DNA of 64,000 bases from NCBI GenBank assembly GCA_023053545.1, contig JAKZAN010000007.1, forward strand, positions 2,108,001 to 2,172,000, read 5' to 3'. Below, piece after piece: positions 10,166-23,900 of this stretch (positions are counted from its first letter, which is position 1; each line of letters opens with the position of its first letter). This stretch comes from Lepidurus packardi (lineage: Eukaryota; Arthropoda; Branchiopoda; Notostraca; Triopsidae). The notes under the pieces were generated by a model that had not been told where the DNA came from, ran no database searches, and saw only the letters and a program-made list of their open reading frames with translations. A program made the position numbers and the translations under genes.

Positions 10166-11410
10166 ATGGATCTTCCGGCATGTTTAATCGTGGGAACTGG
10201 AAAGAAGATGCCAACTCAGATTGTTCATGGTATATTAGGGGTCCAACTAACTAAATTTCCAACGCTAAATATATTTTCTTTTAGAAATCCTTGGAAATAA
10301 TGTGCAAGCCTCCTCACAGCTTGAGAGTGGCTTGAGCTGTTATGAATGGAATTTGGAAACCAAATATTATACAGCCACCATTGGCTTGTGCTGCTTGGAC
10401 GCAAAGTCTCTTGTCAGTCAGGAATTTTCCTCCAATATCCATGCTGTAGTTATATATGCAGACGACACACATGTAAGCTTCCATATTTTATAAGAAGCTT
10501 GTAATCCGTGAATGTTGCTTGGGCTTTAGGAAGACCAGTTGCTACCTGCAGATCAATGGCTGCCGTTTATTAAGGAATTCGAGCCGGAAGTCAAGATTTT
10601 AGTCTGTGACCAATGTGGTACCGAAGATAATAACGCCAGCGAAAAAAAACTCCCCAAAGCAAAAGGTACGATGCACTTAATCATGAAGGAGAAAGATACT
10701 ATTAATACGGAAAATACAACTGTGACTAGCTCATCAGTGGTGCTTGGAACATGGCTATGAATTGGTGGAGCTAAATTCTTCAGACATTCCAGACCCCGAA
10801 GATGATTTCCAGGAAACCACAGGCATTCCAAGAATTGTGCAAGCTTTACAGTCTCACATGTGGCCTAACTTGGTTCTTAAAGGTAATTTGTCATTAGATG
10901 ATGCTATTAGTTTTGTTTCGCCCATTTACTTACAATTTTCTAAATTTAGCATGCAATAGTGCTGCCAGGATGGACCGTCTGCGGAATTTCTTGAACGAAG
11001 AAGACACCTCAGAGATGAGCTATATTGAAACTGTACCTGCCCAGATTATTTTAGACGAAAATAATTTTCATACTGCAGCGCTCACGACTGAGGGCCAAGA
11101 CGACAGTGCAAGCTCGGATGCTAACGATAATGAAGACGACGACAACGACTCGGGGACATCGGAGACGGCTCAAGGAAACGGAACCGCCCATGGCTATCAA
11201 GTCTTGGAAGAAGAAGTCGACATGTCTGTGGGCGACACAGATTCCTTTGAAACTTTATTCCAACAATTTTCGAGTATGAGCGTTCAGGCGCAAAATTTAC
11301 AAGGCACAGAGCGTAAGATTTATGCTGAGCAAGTGGCTGTGGCATTCTGGCGAGCCATTGGTGGAAACGAAGACGATATTAGTGGATTACAACTCGAAGA
11401 AGACGAATGA
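10166..11410 (+). CDS. AAGAB: Alpha- and gamma-adaptin-binding protein p34 (AAGAB), complete
   Basis: Five exons: 10166-10229, 10285-10472, 10530-10665, 10730-10882 and 10950-11410. The introns are 55, 57, 64 and 67 bp, all GT..AG. The coding length is 1002 bp, giving 333 aa (about 315 in human). Residues 1 to about 180 form the Rab-like G-domain fold of the family, with CLIVGTGKK at the start, YYTATIGLCC, AVVIYADDTH and KILVCDQCG. The exon 3/4 junction restores AHQWCLEHGYELVELN, a hallmark of p34, followed by the DDFQETTGIPRIVQALQSHM helix. An acidic low-complexity linker (about 235-260) precedes the C-terminal helix pair with FETLFQQF and AVAFWRAIGGNEDD. In mammals p34 is a cytosolic chaperone that stabilises AP-1 gamma and AP-2 alpha adaptin during adaptor assembly for clathrin traffic. 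That role is by homology. The start is chosen because it is the first in-frame ATG and begins the family's N-terminal strand. Confidence 0.93.
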
Positions 11411-14400
11411 CTTTTCCGTGCTTGAAAAAACAAGCTTTTGCTGAGCCTGTCGGGCCCATTCTCCGAACTTTCGTGTTAAGTTGTTATTATTGTGTTTGTG
11501 GTGTCGGCACAGGCTGACCTAGATGAGCAGTTATTATTCTTGTGGTACATAGCATTTTGTTTGAATACACTCGTAAAAGTTATTTTCATATCACACAGTC
11601 ACCTGGGTTGATAGCCCTTAACTAGGAACTAAGTTCACCACTGGATAGAGAACCGGACAAACGGTCGGTAATTTGTTACCAGGTCTGAAAAGTCACGTCG
11701 ACATGCCGACCGTATCCACCCTTCTCCAATAGATAAGAAGAAGACATGTGGCGGTTAAGAGCGGGTTCTGCCTTCGTCTCCTGCCGTGCAGTACGAAACG
11801 AAAACTAAACTAAGCGGTTAAAAAAAACGAAAAAAAAACAAACTTATAGGCACTTGGCCATGTTTGCATTCCTCGGTTGTTACGAGGCACAAGAAGACCG
11901 CCCCTGTGCTAAGAGATGCGTCGACTCGTGTAGCACAAGCGACGGATTGTCTGTTTGGTATTTTTAAGTTTAGTTATGACTGCGCTTCAATACTTTGCAT
12001 ACCGGCGGTCTAAGTTGAATGCGTAAAAAAAACAGAAATCGCTGGCGGAGGACATTCTTTAACGCTCTTTGGCGGTCTAGCAAATGAGCCAAGCGGCTCG
12101 TTTAGATATCAGGAAGAAATTCCGCAAATTTCTTTTGCGACAGCATCGCGGCACATAAAGGGCGTGAGATTTGAATCGGGTATGGGTAGATGATGAGAGA
12201 CCCTTTGGATATTCCATATGCAACTTAAACCAGGCATGCCGGTCTTTTATATCAGCACGCACGCAGGGCATACAGCATAATCTTGATCAAAGGCTATTTC
12301 TTTTTTTTTTTTTTGCCGCACCGTATTCCCATGGTCTTGTGTCGCCAGGGAGATGAATTTACCTTAATCAACAAGCCGGTGGGCAAGTCCGACTTGTTTA
12401 TGTCTTGGCAAGCTTCCTTCCAATACCTTGCACTTCGCTTACATATTCGATTCTCCTTTTCCTTTACCGGAAGGCTGTTGAGAGCGCTCATCGCTGTTCG
12501 GACTTTTTTCTCGAAGGGAATGAATAGCTTTGTCGCTGGCATTCGCTCTTTTATTCAATTCCCTGCACCCAATGCGAAAGAATGACGCGGCTGGCGTTGG
12601 CTTTGGGCCCTTCTACTCTATTCCCGCCAAGTAAAGTAGAAAGCTGCATGCAAGTTACGTGTTTATCAGGTTCATCCGGACGAGAGCGAGACGACAGAGA
12701 GCCTCAAAACTCTCAAAGCTTGGGGCCGTTCTATTACTTCGAAATGCCAGCTAGTACGGCTTCTCATTACTCAGAGCCATCCGTCTTTTTCGTCGTCGCT
12801 GTAGCTCAGCAAACAAGTGTGCTACACCGGGCTTTCGCTGTTGAGATAAACTTTAATTTATGGTGATCATGTGACGCAAACTCCGGAAGGGGGATGATGA
12901 GGTGGCTCCAGAATAAGTCAGTAGGCACATAGGTAGGGGACCTTGGTCAAATGGGGGGAGACCTCCATGTCGTAACAGAGATTGAACGAAGCAGGAGCAC
13001 AACTCACGAACTTTGCCCTTCGAAGATTTAAAGGATGCGAGAGTCAAGGAGCCAGCACGATACAAGTTGTTTGTGGTTGAGCCAGCGTATATACCTCCTC
13101 AAGGAACCCGGTTCGTCAAACCTTAAGAGCCTCAGGAAGGATGCACAGTTATCTGCCCTTACTTAACCTTCTTATCTGTTTTAATGAAGTTAATCTGGAC
13201 TGGCTCGTTCGCTTGCTCCCTTTCCCCGGAAAGTGCCCTAACCCCGGGCCACGAGGAAAGAGCTATAGGAGCATGCATATCGGACAAGCTAGGTTTTTGG
13301 CTTACAGACTTGCAATCAAGTGGAAGCGATTGGCACCATTGTCGGGGAAAGGGGAACAAGATGATGGCTATCCATCTTTTCTTCTTCGCAGCAATACGCC
13401 GGTCGCCACCCTTCCCCTTCTTCTGTCTATCGATCCATCGCTTCTATAGCTTAACTACGTTTTTTTCTGTTTTGAAATTCCGTGTCAAATTCGTTTTGTG
13501 TTCCAGTATAACCTCGCACTTGAGTTAAGCGCAGTTGCTGGGGAGCGCAATGCTGCAAAAGTGCAAGAATGAATAAAATACTTCCTGTCGAAGAACCTGC
13601 CTTCATTGTTCCTTTTATAGCTCATGAGAACACAGCGTCGTTGGTGAATTGGCGCAGTTACTGGCGAATATAGTAAAGAAACATAACAATTCGCCTGTCA
13701 TATGATACGATCAATGTAGAAAGTAAACGAGAAGGCTAGCATGCAAATAATAACATGGGATGTAAAACATTATTTGACTCCTTTTCCGCTAAAACGATCT
13801 TTTTTTAGCGAATACCTCGTAATAATATTCACGGGGAATTTACCTGACCTTTTTGTACACATGCAACGTGCAATGTGGCAACGCACGCGAGTTTTAATTT
13901 TTTAACGATCGGAATGTCAACTTCTGCAGACCAAGAATAAAGAGGTTCATGTTTTTCCCTTTCATACCATTATTGTCACGTAAGGTGTGTAAAAACATCC
14001 TCGCCTGCATTAAGCGATTTTTTTTAATACGACGATTAACTTCGGATCCTTGAGTGTTGTTAGTAAACCATGTATTTGAGGGATTTCACTAGCGGAACTG
14101 GGAAAATAGAGTTGAGATACTCTTTTCATCTATTTCCGCTCCAAAAAAGTAAATGTACGACAGTAGGTTGGCCATAGTTGCTGCATCTAGCTGTTACGCG
14201 TCCAAGAAATTTCGAGATCAGGTTGCTCGGGTTACAACTTCAGTAATGACCTTCATTAGGAACCGTGGCAGTAACATACAATCTTTCCAGACCCGGGCCG
14301 AAGCAAACCTCACCAAGTCCCCTTAATGAACGACATTCGATCCTGGGCAATTAAGACGCTTTAGAAAAAGCCTTTCGCAAGGAACACAGATTTTTACCGA

Positions 14401-15999
14401 ACCCTATCTGAAGAAGTAATTTAGCCCGGAACGCAAAAAAAGAAACAGTTTAGCAGGATGTTTTATGATTCTTAGTATTAAGCATTTGCCTTTTTAACGA
14501 ATTTAAGATGGCGGTAAATGCACTACGCCTGTGAACCGATTCTTTTGTTGCAACTTCGTTTGGAACCAAAAAGCATGGGTCTTTCTTTTACGGTGAGCCC
14601 AATTTTTTCATTTGAAAGAGACAAGTCAGATTACAAGAATTGGAAGGAACACATTCCTTTGCAGCTGTTGGATTACTTTCCTTGGGCGAAAAAGAGAATC
14701 GGTCGCCACAGCACAGATTCTGTCGAGAGGGCTCTTAGTTGGCCTCCGCGGGTAGAAACTGGGAAAGAGACAGTGAAAAAGCACTGTTCGCTTTTTGAAC
14801 CCTTCAGCTCAGATTTACTTCCTTCTTAATCATTTTGTTTTGTTCTTAAAGTCGAAATTTGTTCCCGTTGGTGCTATTACAGGGCTCATTGTGTAAAGTA
14901 AACTGTGTAAAGTTAATAATACACTTGGCACACATTTTACAATCTATAAATTACGAATAAAAGAGTATACCAGCCATGTTGTTGCATCTTTTCTCAAGGA
15001 AATCACCGATACTTAAAAAATTTAACAAAATAAAACAAAATTCTTTTCAACTCCACTTGGCTCATCAGAGCCTGAGAAATAGCTGGGTAAAGGCTGTGTG
15101 CAACGCGATAGTAAAGGGGGTGTCGATGTAGGGTGAGCCAGAACCATGTATAGCTCTTGGGCAATTCCATGAAACCTTTCTCACGGAAACTTGGCCCGTG
15201 CCAAGTCAATCCCGCTAACAACCGCGAGACATTGGACTATTAGCGACCGCGCTGCTCGCTTTAGCTGTTATCCAGTCGCCTACGACCTGGTTCTTTTCTT
15301 TCAAGATGAGCATGTCGCCCACTAATTTTCTGCCCGACCTTTCCATTCCACGTGTTAACGTCGTTTAAAGTCTCCACAACTGGTTTCAAGCATGCCCAAC
15401 CGGTGATAGCAAGCTTTGGATGAATTCTTCGTACGTCCCACACAATATACGATGCACACACATGATATATACGAAATATACGATATACACACAATACGTG
15501 TTCTCGATAAGGATGACTGAACTCACATCTCTGCACGTCGTACAGCGTCTAGCACAACACGTAGTTAAGTTCACTACACTCTACCTCCTAATTAAAATCA
15601 AAACGCAAACCGCGACACTTACTCATATAGACTTACACGCGTATGGTTCATCGAAACAACTCTATTGCCAGCATACACGTTGTAACTACCGACATTCGGA
15701 GCATGGATGGAGCATTCACAAGTACCAAGAGTACTCGAATAAGAAAAGTTAATTGGGTTTCCAGACATGCGATATCTGTGTAGTCTTTTGCTCATACGTC
15801 GCAATTTACGAGACGAAAAACGAACAATAAAGGGAGCTCATAATTGAACCGTGCTTGCTTTTGGTTGGGTTCTTTAGTATCAATGTGATAATCACTTCGG
15901 GAAGCGCAAAGACCATACAGAGTCCCGGTTCTTTCATGATAAACTTCACCACGGAATCCCACGAAGTCAATTACAGGAAGCTTTTTATATAAACCCTTT
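11411..15999. other. Intergenic, no gene seen
   Basis: No AATAAA follows AAGAB closely. A 14-base T run occurs at 12301-12314. Short purine or pyrimidine runs and ACGATATA/ATATACGA words cluster at 15445-15495. Open frames such as 13141-13449, 13184-13528 and 14518-14829 overlap each other in several frames and resemble no family. An AAGATGGCGG word lies at 14508. I can support nothing else. Confidence 0.5.
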
Positions 16000-16019
16000 G
16001 ATACACATATATGTGTATC
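16000..16019. repeat. Perfect 20-bp palindrome
   Basis: GATACACATATATGTGTATC equals its own reverse complement over all 20 bases and does not extend further on either side. It could be a cruciform-prone site, a dimeric factor site, or an alternating purine/pyrimidine (CA/TA)-type tract that is palindromic by composition. Confidence 0.9.
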
Positions 16020-17866
16020 TATACATAAAAAAAGCCATCTTGCAGTCTTGAGAGCTCCTCTTCATACGCTCTTCGTGTCCCAGTCGCTTCTCCTTGCTTT
16101 TCCCCATCAATCTAATTATGTATCCGGAAAATACTCTCTTTTTCATTCGTTTTCCCTGTGTCCCCTTCCGGTAAGTTTTTTCAAATGGCAGTAATCTAGA
16201 AATTCCAATGGTGAGAAATTCTCATCATTTTATAGAAACTGTATAACAAAACACGTAACTGAGGGTAAAAAAATATGACGTAAAGTTTAACCAAATTTTA
16301 AGTTACAAAGAAAAAGCCTCTTCTGGAACCCAAGGTTTATACAACATCCTGGGTTTCTATTGCGGGATGACAATCCTAAGTTTCACGTAGAGTTGTCGAC
16401 TTGGTGGCTGTCTCCATAGACCCGCCATTGATCTGCAGCTCGGCACAGAAATGCCGAGCTTCTGTTTCTCTATGCAGTTTAAGCATACGAGCGAAAATCT
16501 TCTTATTTTTGCCACTTCCTTAAACCCCTTATATGGCATTGGCATGGCACAGCTCAATAAAACTGTCAGACTAGTCGCGGAAATCGGACCATCACCGTCG
16601 AAAACCGCGGTAGGGGGTCAGCAGGGGTCGCGAGACGAGCAGAGATAATGTTCGCTGAACTATTGCTCCTGAACACTTTTGCGGAGATTCTGAAAATTGT
16701 TCCCACAACTCTACCGTTTCTGGATTTATACCAAAAAGCCTACAAGTTCAAAGATGGCTCTGGTATATTATACACATCAGCCGTCCACAATAGTACGCGG
16801 TTGTATATGGCTCTCACTCTGTAGAGGACGTGTTTGGAGACAATCGACAAACCACTCCAACTCCATTATTGTCCTCACTTCTCGATGGCATCGCGCGGAT
16901 GCAGTTTCCGGCCCAAGGCGACAATAGATTAGACCTACCGCCAAGCAGCTGCCACATTTCCGATACAAATAACCCTTTCTTGTATGGCAGGAAAAGTGAC
17001 TCCAAAGTTGCCGTCATATTTCTTCCACTTTCTGGCTTTAGGTGCGGAGAGAACCTATCCATATATTGTGTGATAAAAATCCTGTTCTTAAGTTGTTTCC
17101 CTTCGGTTTCGTTCGTTTTGGGTATTCCGTGTCTGAGGACCCTGCACTTGTTCTCTTTTTCCTACCTTTTCTTTGCTCGGACGCGTCACAAACGCTGTCA
17201 CATGGGACTGGGCTATTTTTTAAGCCCAAATAAGATCCGAGCTGAATGGTCGTTTAATTTCCTTTCCTTCACTTTTTGCCATTATTGCCGTAGGTTTTCC
17301 GTCCGAAGAGAAAACAACGTCGAAGCAAGTAAACTCCGGCAACCAGGATTCCCAATTATGAAAACAATCGTCGCCAAATTAAGTACTTTTCGTCCCTGAT
17401 TCTCCTAGACATACCGAGCCCCTCTCTGTTGCCATGGTACGTTGGCTGTACCGTTACATAAGCGTAGAAGCAATTAGGAAAACATTCGATCCTATATTAC
17501 GGTGTTCTCAATCCGTTTAATATGGCACTATCTCGATTTAATAACGCGCTGGGCTATAAATTCCAGCACAGTTCCGTTGTGGTTTGCCGCGTACTGGATC
17601 CCAACAACATTTATGTTAAGACTAAGAACATATTTATGCAAAATCCTGCGCTAAAACGATATGTGCTATCAAACTGATCTTTTGCTCTCGGAATGGTCGA
17701 TTTCCATTAGTAAAACTCATTGATTTAGGACGGTTATCTAGCTAACAGAGATCTACTACTCGGGGCTGGAGCTATAACTTGCCCCTTACGGTTTTTTTTT
17801 TTTGCATGCTACAAGCAGTGTTCCAAAACATACGTATAGTTATGGCTGGGTCCATCACGAAATTTA
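16020..17866. other. Intergenic, no gene seen
   Basis: The longest open frame (16830-17399, 189 codons) has a random-looking composition, no domain and several overlapping rivals on both strands. A 12-base T run lies at 17792-17803. Nothing else is supported. Confidence 0.5.
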
Positions 17867-17931
17867 GTCTTGTTTTGTCTTTTCATTTCCTGCAGCACAG
17901 CAGGAAATGAAATGAAAAGACAAAGCAAGAC
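17867..17931. repeat. Near-perfect hairpin, 27-32 nt arms, 6-nt loop
   Basis: The left arm 17867-17893 (GTCTTGTTTTGTCTTTTCAT then TTCCTGC) pairs with 17900-17931 (GCAGG, then AAATGAAATGAAAAGACAAA, then GCAAGAC). There is one mismatch-type change and one 5-nt bulge (an extra GAAAT) in the right arm. The loop is AGCACA. Flanking sequence does not continue the pairing. It may be a small fold-back element, a recent inverted duplication, or a transcribed hairpin; the strand is unknown. The very short loop argues against a classic miRNA precursor. Confidence 0.85.
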
Positions 17932-20825
17932 AGTCGATGACCAACGTGTCTCTAAGCTATACGTTCATTTTCTTAAGTAACGAATCCTCATGGTGACAAG
18001 CTAGACAATTCCGGCGTGAGACAACTCTTAATGCAATACCAATTTACATAAAGTAATGGGGAATAATGCATAAAAAGTAAGATTTTAACGTGGGATTGAC
18101 GTCACCTCGTAATTTTTATTGGCAACGAGACTCAACTCCATCAGTTGCCTCAGTGGTGGCGAGGTATATCAAGACGTTCCAGCGTTCAACAATGGCAGCC
18201 ATTTGCTTTTGAGCTAATTGGAAACTGTCAATTAGGAGCTCCACCACCTCTTCAGTACTCTCAGCGAGAAGTTGCACGCGTTAAAAACCGTTGCCAAGGC
18301 TTGGAAAGACTGCGTAACGGAAAAACGCAGCGGAAAAGTGACTATGCTTTTCCCGCCCAGTTAAGCTTCGTAAAGACAGCATTTAGCTGGATCCCGCAAT
18401 CTGAACATTTAGTTCCACCAGCAGCTTTTCCCAACCCACCCATCACCGTTCTGGAAGCTTTTAAAGCCAGAAGTTTATACTACGCAGAAATAAGAAGGCT
18501 TCAACTTGAATTCTGAAGACGAAAAAGTTTATGAACTAAACCTAGTCCAATAAATAACTCTGCGTCAAGCTGACTTAACATAAGTTGTGGTGCTGCTGCG
18601 AGGGAGTTAATTTGGGTACCGAATACAAGGAATGCCTACGCGACATTTCCTCGGAAATGGCAAACATTTTTTTTCCTCGCTTCCCCTTATCTTGGGCTCA
18701 TAATATGTTTTCCTGCAAGTCTCATTAATGCCTCAGCTCATCTCCTGTCCTGCTATACTATACTTCCGTACGCCATCTAATGAGCGTTCATTCCACGGAT
18801 ATACACGTCTCCTGTAGCGGAAACTGTAGTTTCCTGTGGGAGCGTGTCGCGTAAGTGCGAAACTTCTTTTCAAGCTAAAGCGAGGAGAAACACACGAAGG
18901 AGATGAGATTCACATAAATGCGCTAGCGTCATTTTCGCCTGGGCTATAATGGCCTGTAGAACACCCCTTTTGCTTGCTAATACCTGGCCCTTTTATGCTT
19001 CTGGTAGTTAAGACCATTCCTTGAGCCACAGAGCTAACCTGCGAGTTCTCCCATGTAATTGGCGGCATCCAAAGCCCACTGACCTTAAAAAGCGTCAGGG
19101 TTGCATAGCACTTAACGACTATAGGGCACGATAGAAATTGAATTTGGCTCGACAGAACTGGAACAGTGTGGTTTGAAAAAAAGTTGCATTGCATGCCCCT
19201 CTTCTCTGTCTCGTATAGTTTCCACGGATGCACAATCCAACCATATTGTTCTTCTCACTCTGTCTACTAAACCAACTCCTACTCGCAAGTCGCGCTCATA
19301 TATTCCCAACACGCGTTTGCCCTCTCCCTGTCACGTCTGGTACCCATCCACACGGCCTGCTATTGATTGAAGCTGACGCCAACGGATGAGATGGTTCGCC
19401 CAGTGCAGCACCAGAGTTGAAACTCTCGATCTCTTTCACTTTGTCTCTTACAGAGAGCCATGCTGTCCTCTTCCTTGTGCTCTGGAATGGCCTGTTTCGT
19501 CTTGGGGACTGTACGCAATAAAATAAGACCTCACAATAATAGAACTCGCCATAAGACCAACCATATAGAACGACTTGATGGGGTCTCCAACAGGGACCCG
19601 CACAAGCGAGCGCAACTTATAATTGAGCCCGACCCAGATTTCTTAACACATGAGAACGTCACTCTCATTTCTTTTCTTTTTGAAGAAAGTAAGCCGCAAA
19701 AAGATAACAGTTAGGCTTCCTACCGAAGTTTCAAACACCTCTTTTAAGAAGAAGAACACACAAACATGTTAGGTAATCGAATTTTCGGCTTCTGAATAAG
19801 AAAAGTGACGATCTGTAATATAGCTCCACTCCCAGTCCTGGACCGGAGGCACGCCAAAGTCTCCATGGACCGCCCGTAGTCATACAACTCCCCGGGTGAG
19901 AGGGTATAGGTTCGGGGACAGAATTCGAAGCGTTGACCGTGCTATGTACGGCAGGAGGGTCGCTTCATTGTTACGTGTCCTAAGAGCAGCGGCTGCGCTC
20001 CTGCCAGCCAGATAACCTAAACCTTGGCATTCAAACTGGGGACTCAGTAAGAGAGAAGTCGCTAGCTATCACGGGTTGCCCGCTCAGTCCGCTTAGAAAG
20101 CCAAAGATCCTCGACGAAGCAATGTTCTAGTGTACAGCAATGGTGTGCCAGGATTTTCCGTAGACTGAACCAGCTACGCTTACTACAACGTAACGGATTT
20201 ATCTGGGATGAAGTGAACCAGAAAGCATATTTAAGTGGTTTTCTACCAGACTAGATAGTGGAATTGCTGCAGGGCAGCATTCCCGCAATAAAGAAGAAAC
20301 TTGGCTTGTGCCGTGGACTGTGAATGACAGAAATGTCGAGCTCACGACAAGCTATGCAAAACAGAAGGCGAAAAGTTTCTCCAATGGTAATGTAATAAAG
20401 TCATTTCCATTCCAGCTTATAACACGGGGAAGCATTTCCCAAGAACTCTCGTCTTATCGAAACGAATCCCTAAGAGAGAAGATTTCCTACTCAAGAGAAG
20501 AGAAAAAGAGAGAGAAAGAGAACAGAAGATGGTATCTCTCTTTCGGGATATCTACGGTTTATAGTTCAACGCGAATAAAGTGCTGTGCTGGAAAACTTTT
20601 CGCGCCATATCTGATGAAAATTTCGGGTTTCTTTAATAAGTCCCTCTGGGTCCCTGTATCTTTACACGAGTGTTCCAACCCCAATGCTCTTTTGGTCTTT
20701 TCTAAGACTCGTGGACGAATGTTAAACGATTTTAACAATGCACGCAGCTGAATGCACGCAAAAGGCAAAAAAACTCGCACCAAATAAACAAGTACTCGTT
20801 TTAATCAAAATGTGTAACGCCCTAG
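17932..20825. other. Intergenic, no gene seen
   Basis: Open frames at 18145-18516 (123 codons, non-ATG 5' end) and 20308-20751 (147 codons) match no family, and I see no splice-supported partners. A purine-only tract of AGAGAAGAGAAAAAGAGAGAG type lies at about 20493-20535. Confidence 0.45.
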
Positions 20826-20970
20826 GCATAAGCTACATATCTCAGGTATAAGCAGTATATCTCATATATTATATACTGTTAGGTATAAGCATATTCTATA
20901 CTAGGTATAACTATACAGCTAGGCATATATCATATACTATATACTGCTAGGTATAAGCAGTATATCTCAT
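20826..20970. repeat. AT-rich repeat cluster with dyads (AGGTATAAGC units)
   Basis: Several imperfect copies of AGG(T/C)ATAAGCAGTATATCTC and of (T)ATATACTG(T/C)TAGG lie head to tail. Some are mutual inverted repeats: ATATACTGC, nine bases, GCAGTATAT occurs at about 20937-20963. The cluster looks like a local satellite grown from a short palindromic unit. No reading frame crosses it. Confidence 0.75.
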
Positions 20971-23900
20971 CCATTCTCACACTTTTACATCTTTTAGTAT
21001 TTCTCAGTTAAGTAACGCTCCTTTTTTTAAAGAAAAGAGAAAACTCAGATTATCAAACTGCTCCTTAATTCGAAGAAGCGACAGAGATAAAAGCTCTCAC
21101 GGTCTATGTACCCCGAAAGTGGGGGAAGGCGTAGTTGGCCAAATTAAGAAATAGCCTCGAATATCGGTCTTTGCTGCCGGCGAATGAGCCGGGGCGACAG
21201 GGATGTCCAAGTATACAATTTCGTAGCAGACATTACTGCGTCTTTTTCGGTTCCTAGATGACCTTTCTCCGCCTGAGTAAACGGCGGCGCTCGGTAAAAG
21301 TGGTGTGACTATATCTGATTTCTTTACCAAGCTAGGCGCTGTGTACCCCATTAAGGGCCGGGTCCCCTGTTTGCTCTTGGGCTGCTTTCTTTCTGGCGGG
21401 AGACTTTTGCAATTGCTTCTTCCTCTCCACGGCGTTCCTTTCTTGGCCTATACCACCACAACTAATTTCTCTACCACTGTATTCGTTTAATTTTCCACGA
21501 GAGGCAGTATATCGTGGAGAGTTAATGCATGTGGGCAGCAAAGAGATGCCACGACAATAATTATTATTTTTGTTTGTTTTTTTCTAACCAGAAAGTTCGG
21601 TCGAACCAGATAGGATTACACTTATGCTTATTATAAAGTTACGCGAGTTTACTCCGTGGCTTTGCAGCGATTATTAATGGACGGAGTAATAGTTGGCAGA
21701 ACTGCACCCTTTGCTTACTGCTTAAATGGGAAATTCCATGTATTCAGCCAGCTCCACGTTTGTTAATACTCCGCAAACCAGGAAAGTTGTATAAGCAGCG
21801 GTGACACGTTGTTTTTTTTAGTGAAACAAGATTAGGCAAAGCAAAAGTTGTATCACCTCTATTAGTAATACCCCAAGACAGATTTCATAACTTGCTCTAT
21901 CCACGATGTCCGCTAATTTTTTTATTTATTTTTTAAATGCGGCGTTGTATGTATTGATTCCACATAATAGGTCTGTTAGTGTACAGATAAAGGGTTTTGG
22001 TGGCTTGCTTTTGAAACGACTTTGCTGAGCTTCTTAAAAACATTTCCGAGTTTTGCTGCAGTGTTACCCAAGCGATTGGGGGGCGGGGGAGAGAAATAGA
22101 CCAGACCAAGAAAGCAAGGGGGCTTTTTGCTCCGGATCGATGGGAAATATTGCTGCTGCTATAGACCAGGCAAGGGGCTTGGAACAGAAATACGACCAAT
22201 CTCTCGTAGTGAAATCTTCTCGATTGAACTTTCAACAAAACGCTCGCTCTTTCAATCTCCTGCATCCTACACAGCACAGCAGGTGCAGTAATTGGCAGAT
22301 TTCGCGTTAGATAACTTGCTCTTCCGAGAAACAGGTTTTCCAATGTGAAAGATGAGAGCTCGTGACACAATTGCTAAAACGCGGCAAGAGTGTAAACTTA
22401 GAAGTTGGCCCTAATGCACACACGCTCACACTCCTTAGGATGTGTGCTAATTTCTGCGCATCAGTCACACCCACACCCAAGGAACTTATACACGCATTTC
22501 GTGTGCGTCACTTTCATAAATCCATTAGCTTTATGAGCTTTACAAAATGAACTCATCATATCAGCCAAGGAAAGTGAAAAAACACCGACTTTTTACTCCA
22601 TATGCACCCATTCTATTGGAATCAGACACAGAAACGTAGGGCAAAAGAAAACGATTCTCCCATTGGGACTCTTTTTATAGCCGTTTTCATATGCACCTAA
22701 GTTGCTCTTGCCTTAAAAAAGTTCTTACTTTTTTATTTTTTATTTTCTCAGCTCACCGAAAAGGGTGTGGACCGTATCCTCTGCGCCGTATAAAACACGC
22801 TACGGAGAATAAACAACTCGTGTTGTGATTATAGCCAAAGCCCAGGTGCTTAAATGATTCCATTTCACGCACGTTTGCCGAACGACTTTGCTGATACATA
22901 CAGCTAGTCATCCGGATCCTTTCCTTTTTCCGGCGGGTAGAGGGTGAACCATATCCAATCACACGTGACGTACCACCCAAAACGGAGATCTCAGTGAATT
23001 TAAAAGAAGATCAGTCTTTTCCACTTTTTTTCTCCCAACAGAAAGGGCAAAAGAAAGTCCCATTATGAGTCTTTGACTGCCCATGTAATCGTATTTTTTC
23101 AGTCTAGCCCTCTCCTTTTGGAGTAACTGAGAAGGATGGATTGATATAAGCTTAAATCTTTTTTCTTTCGCAACCTCTGATGCAAATACAAAGACGGGCT
23201 GTTGATCATGTTACCCCACACAGTATGTATAAGGACCGTGTATACCAAAAAGAGACGGTGCGTGCAACTGAGTCTTGTCAAAGGATTACAGGCCCGTTCT
23301 TTTCCTCGCCACGTATAGCTAGCAAACACATCCTGACTCGCTTAGAATGCTAAAAGGACGCTTTCTTCGCCTCAGTAACTAGACAAGATGACACATACTC
23401 CTTGGACGTGTCTGCCAAACATACGTAAGAAAAGATTCCACATATTTTGATGGACCAATTATTGCGGCAAATTCCTTGTTAGCGATTATGCTACGAACAT
23501 GTCTTCAGGGAAGGTGTCCCTGGATACTGTTGGTGACAATCAATACGCCATAGAAAGACGGACGATGTCACAACTGTTTTACCTGACGACCCCTCTCAAA
23601 TAGACAATTTCCCCGCGCACATGCATTCCTTCCTAACAGACAGCGGTCACTCGCAGTAAACCTACCTAACACGTTTGAAGGTTAAACTGATAATACCCTT
23701 GCTTTTATACATCGTTGGCTTGAAAAAAAAAGAGAAGGCAGAAAAATAATCTTCTCAAATTTCCTCTTCTACAGAATGCTCTGACCCGATACAACCGTTG
23801 CTAACTTTGTGCACGGCACATGGACTTTTGCAGCAAATCACCGGACAAAGAGATCGCTCGTGCTGCGGATACACCACGACAGAAGCTCATTAGTGGTCTC

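Noticed and set aside
16830..17399. 189-codon open frame, the longest outside the retrotransposon
   Set aside because: Composition looks random, there is no domain or motif, overlapping rival frames exist on both strands, and no splice-supported neighbours are seen.
18145..18516. 123-codon open frame
   Set aside because: It does not begin with ATG at its 5' limit, matches no family I recognise, and the region shows no other coding signs.
20308..20751. 147-codon open frame
   Set aside because: Driven by a purine-rich low-complexity tract (Lys/Arg/Glu run), with no domain.
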